In this document: positions 1 through 11,241 of the stretch, piece after piece | Layout: each line of letters starts with the position of its first letter | Numbering within the stretch: the stretch's first letter is position 1 | Notes under the pieces: model-generated | The model's input: only the letters and a program-made list of their open reading frames with translations | What the model was told of the DNA's origin: nothing | The model's database searches: none | Position numbers and translations under genes: made by a program | Assembly: GCA_009809945.1 (NCBI GenBank) | Contig: WTPW01000678.1 | Location: 28,797-92,796 of the forward strand | DNA: 64,000 nt | Reading direction: 5' to 3' | DNA from: Gigaspora margarita | Lineage: Eukaryota > Glomeromycota > Glomeromycetes > Diversisporales > Gigasporaceae

Positions 1-184
1 AATATGCCAGAATAATGTATTTTTATGTGCTGAACAAGTTTTCTTAGAGCACAATGTTAGAATCAATTAGTAAAATTTTGTGAATCATAAAATATTATAA
101 TTCACAAAATTTTACTAATTGATTCTAATATTGTGCTCTAAGAAAACTTGTTTAGCACATAAAAATACATTATTCTGGCATATT
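1..184. repeat. Foldback hairpin, ~90-bp arms
   Basis: Bases 1-90 are followed, after a loop of about five bases, by their near-perfect reverse complement. The arm contains TTAGAATCAATTAGTAAAAT. The left arm may begin before the window. The same arm sequence returns at 292-396 and, reversed, at 1300-1405, so this hairpin and element 290-1410 belong to one family. No coding capacity is seen. Confidence 0.85.
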
Positions 185-192
185 TTTTTTAT

Positions 193-284
193 ATTTCTAG
201 AAAATTTAAGAGAAGATGCTTAATTTTGGATTTTTTGATCAAAAAATCCAAAATTAAGCATCTTTTCTTAAATTTTTAAGAAAT
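193..284. repeat. Near-perfect 92-bp palindrome
   Basis: The sequence is self-complementary around TTTTTTGATCAAAAAA, centred at 238/239. It lies between two copies of the neighbouring hairpin arm and could form a cruciform or a snap-back transcript. It looks like part of, or an insertion into, the foldback cluster at the left edge. Confidence 0.85.
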
Positions 285-289
285 ATAAA

Positions 290-1410
290 TTAAATATGCT
301 GGAATAATATATTTTTGTGTGCTGCACAAGTTTTTTCAAGCACAATGTTAGAATCAATTAATAAAATTTTGTGAATTATAATATTTTATATAATTTTAGG
401 GAATTGCTATTTCCACCATGGTATTTTGCTATTTCCACCATGGTTACACAAGATTTTCTATTTTTAGAATTAAAATAATATATCTAATTCTACTTCTAAC
501 TTTATCTTTAACCCTAACCCTAATCCTAACCCTAAAACTAATAAGCAAACTTTCTTTGGCTTCTAATTAAAAGTTGTAGAGCTCATTTTTCTGATTCTAA
601 TGGCAGTTAAATCATCAAAATCGGCCTGGTGGATCCCAAGATACTTGTGATCAAAGAAGAGAACATAAGGATTGGCAAATTTACTGTTACACAAACTATT
701 CATTTTCTTTACATACGTTTTGAAACGTTTTTTTATTGTAGTGAAAAATTTTACTAAGAAACTAATAAATCTCGTCTTAAGAAACTAGCATTTTTTTGAG
801 CCAATGAACAAGTTTACTTAAGAACCAAAAGTCAATTGTGATTTTAAAATTCTGCGCAAATCACGATTTTTCGTTGCCGGCTTTTTTCTAACTTAGATTT
901 GTTTTTCTTTACATACGTTTGAAACGTTTTTTTATCATAATGAAAAATTTTACTAAGAAAATAATAAAATACATCTAAGAAACTAGCATTTTTTTGAGAT
1001 TTTTTGTTTGACAGCCTTTTCTAGCTTTGTATAACAGTGAATTTGCCGATCTTTATGTTCTCTTCTTTGATCACAAGTATCTTGGGATCCACTGGGCTGA
1101 TTTTGACGTTTTAACTACCATTAGAATCGGGGAAATGAGCCCTACAACTTTCAATTAGAAGCCAAAGAAGGTTTACTTATTAGTTTCTAGGGTTAGGCTT
1201 AGGTTAGGATTAAAGTTAGAAGTAGAATTAGATATATTATTTTAATTCTAAAAATAGAAAATCTTGTGTAACCATGGTGGAAATAGCAATTTCCTAATTT
1301 TATTAATAAAAATACAAAGAATTCTATTATTCCCAAAATTTTACTAATTGATTCTAACAAAGTGTTCTAAGAAAATTTGTTCAGCAATCAAAAACACATA
1401 TATTATTTTG
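290..1410. mobile_element. Large foldback element with telomere-like repeats in its arms
   Basis: Outer arms are 292-396 and 1300-1405. Inner arms are about 397-690 and 1030-1297 and share ATTGCTATTTCCACCATGG. Between them a ~95-bp direct repeat containing CTTTACATACGTTT occurs at 698-790 and 902-998. Each inner arm carries telomere-like repeats (CCCTAA at 511-535, TTAGGG-like at 1189-1215) and a copy of the ~80-bp core containing AACTACCATTAGAATC. No ORF explains it. It is probably a non-autonomous foldback DNA element. Confidence 0.75.
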
Positions 1411-1699
1411 ATTTAAAAAAATAGATGTGATAATTTAGTTTTTAGCAAATTACTATAAAATTTATATATAATAATCTAACTTTTAGCAATTTTACTTGAT
1501 TTTAGGGGTAGCAAAAATGCCTAAATTCATGCAGATCAGTTATGACCTCTATCAGAGATATTCGGGTTCCTTTTATAATTGCTAATATATTGTGAATTCA
1601 CTTATATAGTATACTACTATATTAGTTCCAATTAGTGTTCTTATGAATCAGTTCATGAACATGTTCAAAGTTACAAATAAAGAAAAAAGCATATAATTA

Positions 1700-2040
1700 C
1701 AAAGATAAAAATACTTATATCTCATGATATACTGGGCCAAATTTAATGTTTTAACCACTATTTTGATCACAAAATACTTCTCTACAACCTTTATTAGAAG
1801 TTGAAAAAAGGTTTACTTAGTAAAAAAAATGTTTTAGTTAAAAACTCCAAATTCAAAAATTTTACTATTATAATAAAAATTTTGAATTTCAACTAAAACA
1901 TTTTCTTTACTAAGTAAACCTTTTTTAACTTCTAATAAAGGTTGTAGAGGAGTATCTTGAGATCAAAATGCTAGCTAAAATGTTAAAATTGGCCTAGTAG
2001 ATTGTGAAATATAAGTATTTTTATTTTCGTGATTATAGTC
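1700..2040. repeat. Foldback hairpin family B, copy 1
   Basis: Arms of about 150 bp flank a short loop near 1855-1875. They contain AAAGGTTTACTTAGTAAA and TCTACAACCTTTATTAGAAG. The same hairpin is at 3010-3350. Outer flanks 1618-1690 and 3355-3425 are inverted copies of each other (TGAACATGTTCAAAGTTACA), so the two hairpins may be halves of one larger foldback split by the SINE at 2081-2990. Confidence 0.75.
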
Positions 2041-2080
2041 TTTTTCTTTTTTCTTGTTTATAAATAAAGAAGAAAGAAAT

Positions 2081-2990
2081 GGGTGTGGTAACTTAGGGAA
2101 GTTGGTAAGTTGTCACCCCAAGCAGCAGATCTAGGGTTCAAATTCTACTATAAAACTTTGAAAAATAGGCCTGTATTTTGGTATCTGTTTCTTGTCGACT
2201 GGTTGCTTGGTACACTATTTTGAATAGAAGCTTCAGCGCACAAAATCCAAGGAACCAAAGAAATAGAACCCAATTTGGCAAGTCCTGAATAAGGAGATAG
2301 CAAAGATCTTTGATAGTGCTACCAAAAGCTAGAATATCGGAAACTGGAGCAAGAGAATCAAACAACAAGACTCTCGAGGAGGGGGTCTATTAACCTGGCT
2401 GCTAGAGTCACACTAGAGGAAAAAAACCTACATTCTGGCAATAGGTACCAAGATAAGAAAGCCATATCGACCCTTCTGGGCTAACTGGTTTGGAAGTTTG
2501 TAGATCCAGTATAAGGACAAGTAGAATAGTAGAGGTGGGTGCTGGAATCTGAGCAAATCTTGCAAGGGCGAGAGTAGGTAATGGTAACCCATTACCAAGT
2601 ATAAATAATACCTGTATGGGACAGGGACTACTCTATCAAGTGTTCTGTGAGGATAAACTAGTCCTAAGGGGATTCCACGATACATCTGGGACTGATTTTG
2701 ACTGACTTATATAATGGAGAACTGTACCAGTGATACAAGAAGGACTGGCAGGAGGAGCAGGGACCAGAGAATTTAAATAGGTAACCCCCTAGTTGGGTTG
2801 CAGGTATAGCAACTAGTGTAGAACCTTTGGCAGACTATTTAAATTAGACAACCAAAAGTTATACTTGTAGCTAGTTGTACTCTTATCTGTGTAACAAATA
2901 TCTGGGTGCCCCTGGAGGCACCCATGGTTTGATTTACTTGAATAAAAGTCTTTCCCCAGAGCAGAAACTTTGATACAAAAAATATAAATA
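2081..2990 (+). mobile_element. tRNA-headed SINE A, copy 1
   Basis: The 5' head GGGTGTGGTAACTTAGG is followed about 55 bases later by the B-box-like GGTTCAAATTC. The body matches 8168-9090 and the reverse complement of 6094-7044. The 3' end is ACTTTGATACAAAAA and A-rich. Both flanks are AAGAAGAAAG-like, giving an approximate target duplication in A/G-rich DNA. At about 910 bp this is long for a SINE. Open frames in its body are antisense, recur only as diverged versions in the other copies, and are not credible genes. Confidence 0.75.
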
Positions 2991-3009
2991 AATAAAAAAG
3001 AAAGAAGAA

Positions 3010-3350
3010 GAAAGTATATAATTGTGAAGATAAAAATACTTATATTTTGCAATCTACTAGGCCAATTTTAACATTTTAACCAGCATTTTGATCACAAGTT
3101 ACTCCTCTACAACCTTCATTAGAGGTTAAAAAAGGTTTACTTAGTAAAAAAAATGTTTTAGTTGAAATTCAAAATTTTTATTATGATAGTAAAATTTTCA
3201 AATTTGGAGTTTTCAACTAAAACATTTTTTTACTAAGCAAACCTTTTTTCAACTTCTAATAAAGGTTGTAGAGAAGAAGTTTGTGATCAAAATAGTGGTT
3301 AAAATGTTAAATTTGGCCCAGTAGATAAGTATTTTTATCTTTGCGATTAT
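3010..3350. repeat. Foldback hairpin family B, copy 2
   Basis: Reverse-complementary arms of about 150 bp (3017-3175 and 3190-3345) match the hairpin at 1700-2040, including AAAGGTTTACTTAGTAAA. The right side continues into the outer arm at 3355-3425, the inverse of 1618-1690. Confidence 0.75.
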
Positions 3351-3445
3351 ATGCTTTCTTCTTTATTTGTAACTTTGAACATGTTCATGAACCAGTTGAT
3401 AGGAATACTAGTTCCAATTATTTTACTTTAAAGACACTGCATATA

Positions 3446-3955
3446 TTAAGGGTAGAAGGTACTATTTTAAAATTATATATAATCTTAATAGTAAATTTTT
3501 TTATAATTAATTTTATGAAAAATTATATTAAGTAAACTAATTTTTATATTTAAAAAGTTTGTAGAGCAGGTTTTTCTAATTCTAATAATAGTAAAGTTAT
3601 TAAAATTGGTTTGAAATATATATTTTTAAGATTTGGTATTTAAATTTATAATAAAACTAACTTAAAATTTACATAAATTGACCAATCAGAATTAGCGATT
3701 ATGTGCAACCCAGAAAATTTTGGGCTAATCCAGAAAAACTTAATGATATATACAACTATATTTTTTTAAAATATAATAATAGTTCAAAATTTTACCATAA
3801 TAGATAAATTGTTTTATTTAAATTTTATAAAATTTTAATAAAAATTAGTTGTAATTTTAAAAAATTTTATTAGTAGCATATATCAGTTTTATATAAAAAT
3901 TTCAAAATACTATATAAAACTATATAAAAATGATCTATGTACCCTTTACTCTTAA
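3446..3955. mobile_element. MITE with TTAAGGGTAGA ends, copy 1
   Basis: Begins TTAAGGGTAGAAGGTAC and ends with the inverse form GTACCCTTTACTCTTAA. The inner end carries a copy of the ATAGATCA motif seen in the other members. The interior includes AATCAGAATTAGCGATT, shared with 5584-5950. Copies are at 5584, 41169 and 47602. The TTA/TTAA flanks do not settle the superfamily. Confidence 0.7.
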
Positions 3956-4228
<273 letters not shown>

Positions 4229-4489
4229 TAGTAAAAATTTTTATAATTTTTAAATTAAAATATCTTGACAACTAATCAACCAATTTTGATAAATTTTTAT
4301 TTTATTTTAATCTTAGAATTACCTAGAATTAAAATAAAAAAGTTTATTAGATTTAATAAGATAGTTAACAAAATATTTAAGCTCAAAGTTAAGAAAACTT
4401 TTATTTAGAAAAAATTTGACCCTTTTCTATTAACTTTCCACTATATGTATCTAAAAATAGATCAATAACTTAAAAACATTTTGATCCAA

Positions 4490-4870
4490 AAATAGGCTAC
4501 CCCATAATCGACAATAGTCGCTATATTGTAAAGTCTAAATTCTACTATATAAATTAATTATCATCGCTTAAGTAAACTTATTCAAAAGATCAAAATATAA
4601 TATAATAAAATTTTTAATATGATTAAAGAAGATTTTATTATTTGACTTTAATTTTTACTTTTGACAAAAAAATTAAAAATTTTTTAAAAAATATATTTGA
4701 TGAAAGTAAAAATTAAAAGTTAAATAATAAAATGTTCTCCTATTTGTATAAAAATTTTAGAAAAATGCATTATAATCTTCTGAACATATTTATTTAAACA
4801 AATATAATCGATTTATATAGTAAAATTTGGACTTTACTATGTAGCAACTGCTTGTGATTACTAGAACCTC
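4490..4870. repeat. Foldback hairpin family with AGTAAACTTATTCAAAAGAT arms
   Basis: Arms 4548-4700 and 4715-4860 are reverse complements around the ATTAAAAATTTTTTAAAAAA centre. A related hairpin with the same inner arms is at 50690-51105. It lies in the middle of the hAT-like element 3963-5239, so it is either its interior or a later insertion. Confidence 0.7.
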
Positions 4871-4907
4871 TTTTATCTAAAAAATAAGCTAACCAAAATT
4901 GGTATTA

Positions 4908-5225
<318 letters not shown>

Positions 5226-5247
5226 CACCAGCAGCTTTAATATAGAA

Positions 5248-5583
5248 AACTTATTTTGCAACTAATTAAGTTCATTTTATAAACTGTATTATCCTAGTTA
5301 GAAGTGGGTGCCATTCACATAAGTGCATGCATGCATTATGCATGCACATGGTTTAACAATCTATATACCTAAATGCTATACAAAAAAAATAATAATAATA
5401 CTATCACTATATGGGTTGTATCAATTCTGCCCTGTTCATTGCTGAACACAAGTTTTCAATCATGTGAATTTATTATGTAAAATAAAACTTGGTATGCTCA
5501 AATTAAGTTTGAAATTGAGCTTAAGAGCAAGTTTTTAAATAGTATAATAATTTTAATTAAATAGATTATTTTTATTTATGGAT
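5248..5583. other. Unassigned AT-rich spacer
   Basis: No gene or TIR is seen. A short palindromic patch of TGCATGCATGCA type lies at about 5323-5348. Confidence 0.5.
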
Positions 5584-5950
5584 AGGGTGAATGTAGATCA
5601 TTTTTAATAATGATCATATTGTAATCATATGAAATCAGGTGATTGACCAATTAGGGTTGTAAACAACAATGATTTAACCAATCAGAATTAGCGATTTTGG
5701 TGCAACCTAAGGAAATTTGGGGTCATCTAAGTTTTTTTTACCAATATACAAAGGTAGATTTTTTTAAATGATATAGGGTTTAAAATTTTATTATAACAAA
5801 TAGGAGACTTCAAATTATATACCACAAAATTTTGGGAAATACTGGCTATAATCTTGAAAAGTTTTATTAGAAGCATATTTTTGCTTTCTATATAAAATTT
5901 TTTTGTACCCTGTAAATCATATGAAAATTGATCTACGTTCACCCTACCCT
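5584..5950. mobile_element. MITE with AGGGTGAATGTAGATCA ends, copy 2
   Basis: Begins AGGGTGAATGTAGATCATTT and ends with TTGATCTACGTTCACCCT then ACCCTTAA. The interior shares ACCAATCAGAATTAGCGATT with copy 1 at 3446-3955. It is shorter than the ~510-bp copies, so probably internally deleted. Confidence 0.65.
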
Positions 5951-6093
5951 TAAATAATTAATTAAAAGTTTATCAATAATATTTTAATTAAAACTAGTAT
6001 TTGATCCATACCTTCTGCATGTGAAAAATTTTTTTAGATTTTTTATATTATGCACTCAGTATTTGTTTACATTGTGAAAGTAAATTCTTATTT

Positions 6094-7044
6094 TTTTTTT
6101 TTTGTATCAAAGCTTTCACTCTAGGAAAAGGCTTTTATTCAAGCAAATGGATCAAGGGTGCCTCTTTGGGCACCTGATATTTGTTAAATTGATGAGAGTA
6201 CAACTAGCCACACCTTCAACTTTTGGTTGCCTATTTGAGTAGCCACCCAAAGGTTCTACACTAGCTGCCATATTTGCAACCCACATACTGGCATTGCTTA
6301 TTTAAAACCTCTGGTCCAAGCTTCATCTGCCAATTCTATTTGTACTACTGGTATAATATTCTATTACATTAGTCAGTCAAGGTTAGTTCTAGATGCTTGC
6401 AGAATCCCCTTATAGACTAGTTTATTCTTATAGAACACTTGGTAGAGCAGTTTCTGTCCCACACAGATATTACCTACACTTTGGTAACTTACGCATTTAC
6501 TGAGATGGAATACTTGCAGTCTAGGGCTTAGTTTAAACCACTACTATTACCTACTTCCACCCTTGCAAGGTTTGCTTCAATCCCAGCACCCACCATTACC
6601 ATCCTACCAGTCCTTACACTGGATCTACAAACTTCCAAACCAGTTAGCCCAGAAGGGTCAATATAGTTTTTTTTCCTTGGTACCTACTGCTAGAATGAGG
6701 TCCTTTTCCTCCGGTGTGACTCTGGTGGCCAGGTTGGTGAACCCCTTTTCAAGAGTCTTGTCATCTGATCTCTGGCTCCAGTTTCCAATATTCCAGCTTT
6801 GGTAGCACAGTCAAAGGTATTTGCTACCTCCTTACTCAGGACTTGCCAAATATAGTTCTATTTCTCCAATTCCTTGGATTTGTGCATCTAAGCTCCCATT
6901 CAAGATGGTGACCAAGCAACTAATTGATAAGAAACAGATACCAGAACACAGGCCTATTTTCCAAAGCATCACTAGTGGGATTTGAACCCTAGAACTGCCG
7001 CTTGGGGTGCCAACTTAACAACTTCTCTAAGTCATCACACCCTC
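6094..7044 (-). mobile_element. tRNA-headed SINE A, copy 2, exact 15-bp target duplication
   Basis: Reverse-oriented copy of the element at 8168-9090. The A-rich tail reads as T at 6094-6103 and the tRNA-like head is at the right end. AGTAAATTCTTATTT is exactly repeated at 6079-6093 and 7045-7059. A 15-bp duplication plus A tail indicates LINE-type target-primed insertion. Confidence 0.85.
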
Positions 7045-7059
7045 AGTAAATTCTTATTT

Positions 7060-8152
7060 GCCAATACATATATACAATAGTTATTAATTTTTTGCATAAG
7101 AATTTCTGTAACAAAACTTACTCAATATTCCTGTTATTACAATATGTAGTTAAGGTTGAGTTGGTTGGATTGGAATCTTATGATTTACTGTATAGAATTA
7201 AATTTTATACTTATTTTAGTAATTTATTGAATGATTAAATCATTACAGTTAATTATACAACTCTTGAAACACTACAGTAAACAGAATTATAGTAGTTTTC
7301 AAAATATTGAGATTGGACTAGTTACTCATATATTTGGATATCTACACAATTATCCGCATGCCCAGATACTATAATTATTTCACAAATAACAACCTTTATT
7401 TGTCAGTATTTAGATGGATATCTTAACAAATATCCATGGGTATCTGTGGGTATCTGATGACATTAAATCTGATTGGCCAAATATTAATACATATCCTGCA
7501 TATATTATCTAACTTTGAATGAATTGTTGGCTACAAAAATGAATTGTTTAGAGAAACTGAATACATATTTAGAAGCTTTCACTTTTTGCTTTATAATTAT
7601 TAAAAAGGAGGAATGATCATGAGGGTTAGCTATATATCATTTTTTTTAAATTTAGTAATTACTTATACTATATAAAAATCTCTAAAAAAAACAGTCTAAT
7701 AATCAGATTTGTTCTCAAGATTGATAGTACATATAGATTATACTTGTTAGACAAAGCTGTTGATTTTATTATTGATGAAAGTCAAAACTGGTTCAACTTT
7801 TGCAATCTTAAATCAACTGAAAAACTTGTCAAAACTTTTGAAAGAAAGGTTTGAGTTTTGTATGCTTTTTAATTGTAGTTGTTTAATATTCTTTTTGATT
7901 TATTTATAGTATATTTAATTTAATTATTATTTTTTTTATTATTTATTGTTAGCAATTTAGTTTTAATACAAAGCTCTTCATATATGCATTTAATAGATCA
8001 TTATATATTTAAAATTTAAGATATCGATGTTTTTTAAATCTAAACAAATTATATGTGTTGCAATAACTATTAGTCAAAATAATAGATTATTGTAATTATT
8101 AAAATTTAAAAAATATATTTTTTATTTAATTAATACTATTATGTTTTGTGAA
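7060..8152. other. Gene-free AT-rich stretch with a GGATATCTG island
   Basis: 7200-7290 carries a stray copy of the satellite at 9583-10620 (TTTATTGAATGATTAAAT). 7318-7470 contains degenerate short repeats such as GGATATCTAC, GGGTATCTGTGG and AATATCCATGGG; a similar island is at 9150-9330. The rest, 7480-8152, shows no gene or repeat that I recognise. Confidence 0.5.
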
Positions 8153-8167
8153 ATATTTTACTTTTGG

Positions 8168-9090
8168 AAGGGTGTAGTGACTTAGAGAAGTTGGTAAGTT
8201 GTCACCCTCAAGTGGCAGGTCTAGGGTTCAAATCCCACTGCGATGCTTTGAAAAATAGATCTGTGTTCTGGTAACTTTCTTATCGATCAGTTGGGTACAC
8301 TACCTGTAGTCCTTGGTACACCATCTCAAATGTGAGCTCTCAGGTGCACAAAATCCAAGGAAACAAAGAAATGGAAACCCATTTGGCAAGTTCTGAGTAG
8401 GGAGGTAGCAAAGATCTTCTACGGTGCTACCAAAGCTGGAATATCAGAAACTAGAGCCAGAGAATCGGATTACAAGATCCTCGAGTCCACTAACTGGCCA
8501 CCAGAGTCACACCAGAGGAAAAGAACCTATGTTCCAGGCAGTAGGTACTAAGAGAAGAAAGCCATATTAACCCTTTCAGGCTAACTGGTTTGAAAGTTTG
8601 TAGATCCAGTGTAAGGACTGGTAGGATGGTAGAGGTGGGTGCCAGGATTAGAGTGAACCTTGCAATAGCAGAAGTAGGTAATGGTAAAAAGTTACCAAAG
8701 CATAGGTAATACCTTTGTGGGACAGGAACTGCTCTACCAAGTATTTTACGAGGATAAACTAGTTCTAAGGGAATCCGCAATACATCTGGGACTGGTCTTG
8801 ACTGACTTATATAACAGTGGTCTGTACTGGTGATACAAGAAGAACTAACAGGAGGAGCAGGGACAAGAGGGTTTAAATAGGTAACCCCCTAGTTGGGTTG
8901 CAGGTATGGCAACTAGTATAAAACCTCTGCTCGGACTACTTAAATTAGATAACCAAAAGTTGTACATATAGTTAGTTGTACTCTCATCTATATAACAAAT
9001 GTCTGGGTGCTCCTGGAGGCATCCGTGGTCTGATTTACTTGAATAAAAGCCTTTTCTAGAGTGGAAACTTTGACATAAAAAAATATATAT
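8168..9090 (+). mobile_element. tRNA-headed SINE A, copy 3, exact 15-bp target duplication
   Basis: ATATTTTACTTTTGG is exactly repeated at 8153-8167 and 9091-9105. The head has an A-box-like TGACTTAGAGAAGTTGG (8178-8194) and a B box GGTTCAAATCC (8225-8235) matching the Pol III consensus, as in tRNA-derived SINEs. The body contains TGGAATATCAG-like and GGTTGCAGGTATGGCAACTA sequence shared by all three copies. The A-rich tail follows ACTTTGACATAAAAA. Length is ~923 bp. No LINE partner is identifiable here. Confidence 0.88.
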
Positions 9091-9105
9091 ATATTTTACT
9101 TTTGG

Positions 9106-9582
9106 TTTATTTTAATGTAAACCTATTAACCAAATGAAAGCCCGCTATGCTAATATCCATAGGGTATCCAGTTTATCCAGATATCTGTAAATTATTGGTT
9201 ATCTATAAGGTTACCCAATTATCTGTAGGATTTATCCAAATATCTGCAAATCAAATCTAATAGTTAATCTGAATACTGCTTTTATAAAATAGGTACAAAA
9301 AATGGGTATCTGGATATCTGGATTCAAATTTTACTAAAATAATAGAAATTAGACCAAAAAAAATTGTTTGGTATATGCCCATATACTGCATATACTTGTA
9401 TACTGGCAGCACCTGTAACATTAGAAGTGTAATTGTTTTGGGTAAGTAATAAGCATACATGTAAGTATCAAGCTTTCATTGACATGCTAAGGTAATCTAG
9501 CATACATATATACACAGAATAGTATATACCAAAAAGAATTTTTTGCCCTGATTCTGCTATTTCAAAAACTTAATACTCATAC
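9106..9582. other. Gene-free stretch with a TATCTG short-repeat island
   Basis: 9150-9330 is built of degenerate units such as TATCCAGATATCTG, TATCTGTAGGATT and GGGTATCTGGATATCTGG. It resembles 7318-7470 on the other side of SINE copy 3, so the two islands may be subterminal repeats of one older element into which the SINE jumped. Its outer ends were not found. The rest is unassigned. Confidence 0.45.
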
Positions 9583-10620
9583 TAATTAATTATTGGTCAA
9601 TTAAATGATCATAGTTAATAACATTCTCTTAAACATAACTATTAAATGATTAGAATTAAATTACATACACATACCAGTAATCTAAATAATTATGGTTACT
9701 CATACTTTCTTTTGAAACACAGTTGTCAAAGAGAACAGAATTAAACTTTGTATTTATACTGATGATTTATTGAATGTTAAATGATTACAATTAATTATAT
9801 ATTGTCTTGAAATATAATTGTTAAAGTAAACAGATTTAAGGTCTTCATATTTACATTGGTGATTTATTGAATGATTAAATGATTACAATTAATTATATAT
9901 TAGTTTTAAAATATAATTGTTGAAGTAAACAGAATTAAGGTTCATGCTTGTCTTAAAACACAATCATTAAAGTAAACAGAAACCTCATACTCCCCTAGAA
10001 TTATCTGGTAATTTGTTAAATGATTAAACAATTATATTAATTATATATTTTCTCAAAAAACAATTATTAAAGTAAACAGAACTTCATATTCACATTGGTA
10101 ATTTATTGAACAATTAAATTATGACAGTTAATTATATATTCTATTGAGACACAATTTTAGAATTATTGTGGTTTGCATAATTTAGTGACCCCTATGATTA
10201 ATTTTTTTATAATTAAACATTTGTGATTGTGATTGAAATTGCTAAAGCTGGCTAATTTATTATAAATTTGAGCTTGACACTTATCAAAATTAACTGGTTT
10301 TAGCAATCACAATTACAATCACAATTATTTAAACATAAAAAAATTAACTATAGAGGTTACTAAATTATACAACTTGCAATAAACTTCATACTTGCCATGG
10401 TAATTTATTGAATAGTTAAATGATTGTGGTTAATTGTACTTTTCCTTGAAATACAATCATTAAAGTAAACAGAATTAAATTTCATACTCAATGCTAGAAA
10501 TTTATTGAATTAAATAATTATATTAATTATACATACATTTGTTTAAAACTCAATCATTAAAGCAAAACAGAATTAAACCTCATACATATATTCTCTTAAA
10601 ATATAGATCAATTACAAAAA
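9583..10620. repeat. ~100-bp tandem satellite, about nine diverged copies
   Basis: The unit contains TTTATTGAATGATTAAATGA, AATTAATTATATATT, then AAAGTAAACAGAATTAAA and TTCATACT. Copies are diverged and vary in length. The array is interrupted by the hairpin at 10166-10376. 10621-10900 is unassigned AT-rich DNA with a few TTAAGGTTAAAAGTTAG-type motifs. Confidence 0.75.
10166..10376. mobile_element. ~210-bp foldback MITE inside the satellite
   Basis: Arms of about 85 bp, starting ATTGTGGTTTGCATAATTTA and ending inversely at TAAATTATACAACTTGCAAT, close around an AT-rich loop at about 10250-10290. It splits one satellite unit, so it inserted after the array formed. Confidence 0.8.
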
Positions 10621-10919
10621 TGATAATGTAATTATTTAAACGATCAAATAAAACATAAATTACTGTGACTGATTAAAATATAATCTGATAAATGAAATAT
10701 GCATAGTATAAAAAAATGACAAAACATTGAAAAATATATTTTTTTTTGGGCACATTTTTTAGAGTAGGGGTTAAGGTTAAAAGTTAGTTATAGAGTAGAG
10801 TTTATATTAAGGTCAAAGATTAGTTTTAGAATAGAGTTTTATTAAACAAGTATAAGTGAATTTAGAAAGTTAAACAGAATGCACATTTTATTTTAATCTG
10901 ATTTCATTATGATCTATAA

Positions 10920-11233
10920 TGCTTTTTCATTTCTTACTTATTCTTTAGTGAACTCCATAGTATAATTACTCTATTCATTTTTTTGGTAGGCCTAGTGGTG
11001 CATTAGAATTGTTCAGTTTGTACTTCTTTTGTTGTTGGTATTATCCAATTAGTGTTTTTTATGCCATTGTTGGATCATACATTTTAGTTATTTCTTCTTT
11101 TATTATTGGTATCAAATATTGGTGCTTTTTCTTGGTAGGTTCTTTATAAATAGTTTAATTTTCTTCATTTTTTTTCTTGTACTACATTTTCTTTAGTGAA
11201 CTCTAGTGCATTTTATTGGCAGACCCTGTTGTG
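10920..11233. repeat. Pyrimidine-rich long repeats, left part
   Basis: T-rich sequence with recurring phrases TTACTTATTCTTTAGTGAAC, TTGGTAGGC and TTGTTGTTGGTAT. It resumes at 12974 beyond the hAT-like insertion. No coding frame is convincing. Confidence 0.5.
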
Positions 11234-11241
11234 CATTTAGG

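Noticed and set aside
511-535. True telomere or chromosome end
   Set aside because: Only four or so units, mirrored at 1189-1215 inside a foldback element; interstitial.
2428-2685. 85-codon minus-strand frame, echoed by shorter or shifted frames at 8490-8780 and 6563-6805
   Set aside because: All lie in the same segment of SINE A copies and are antisense to it; the frame is not conserved among copies.
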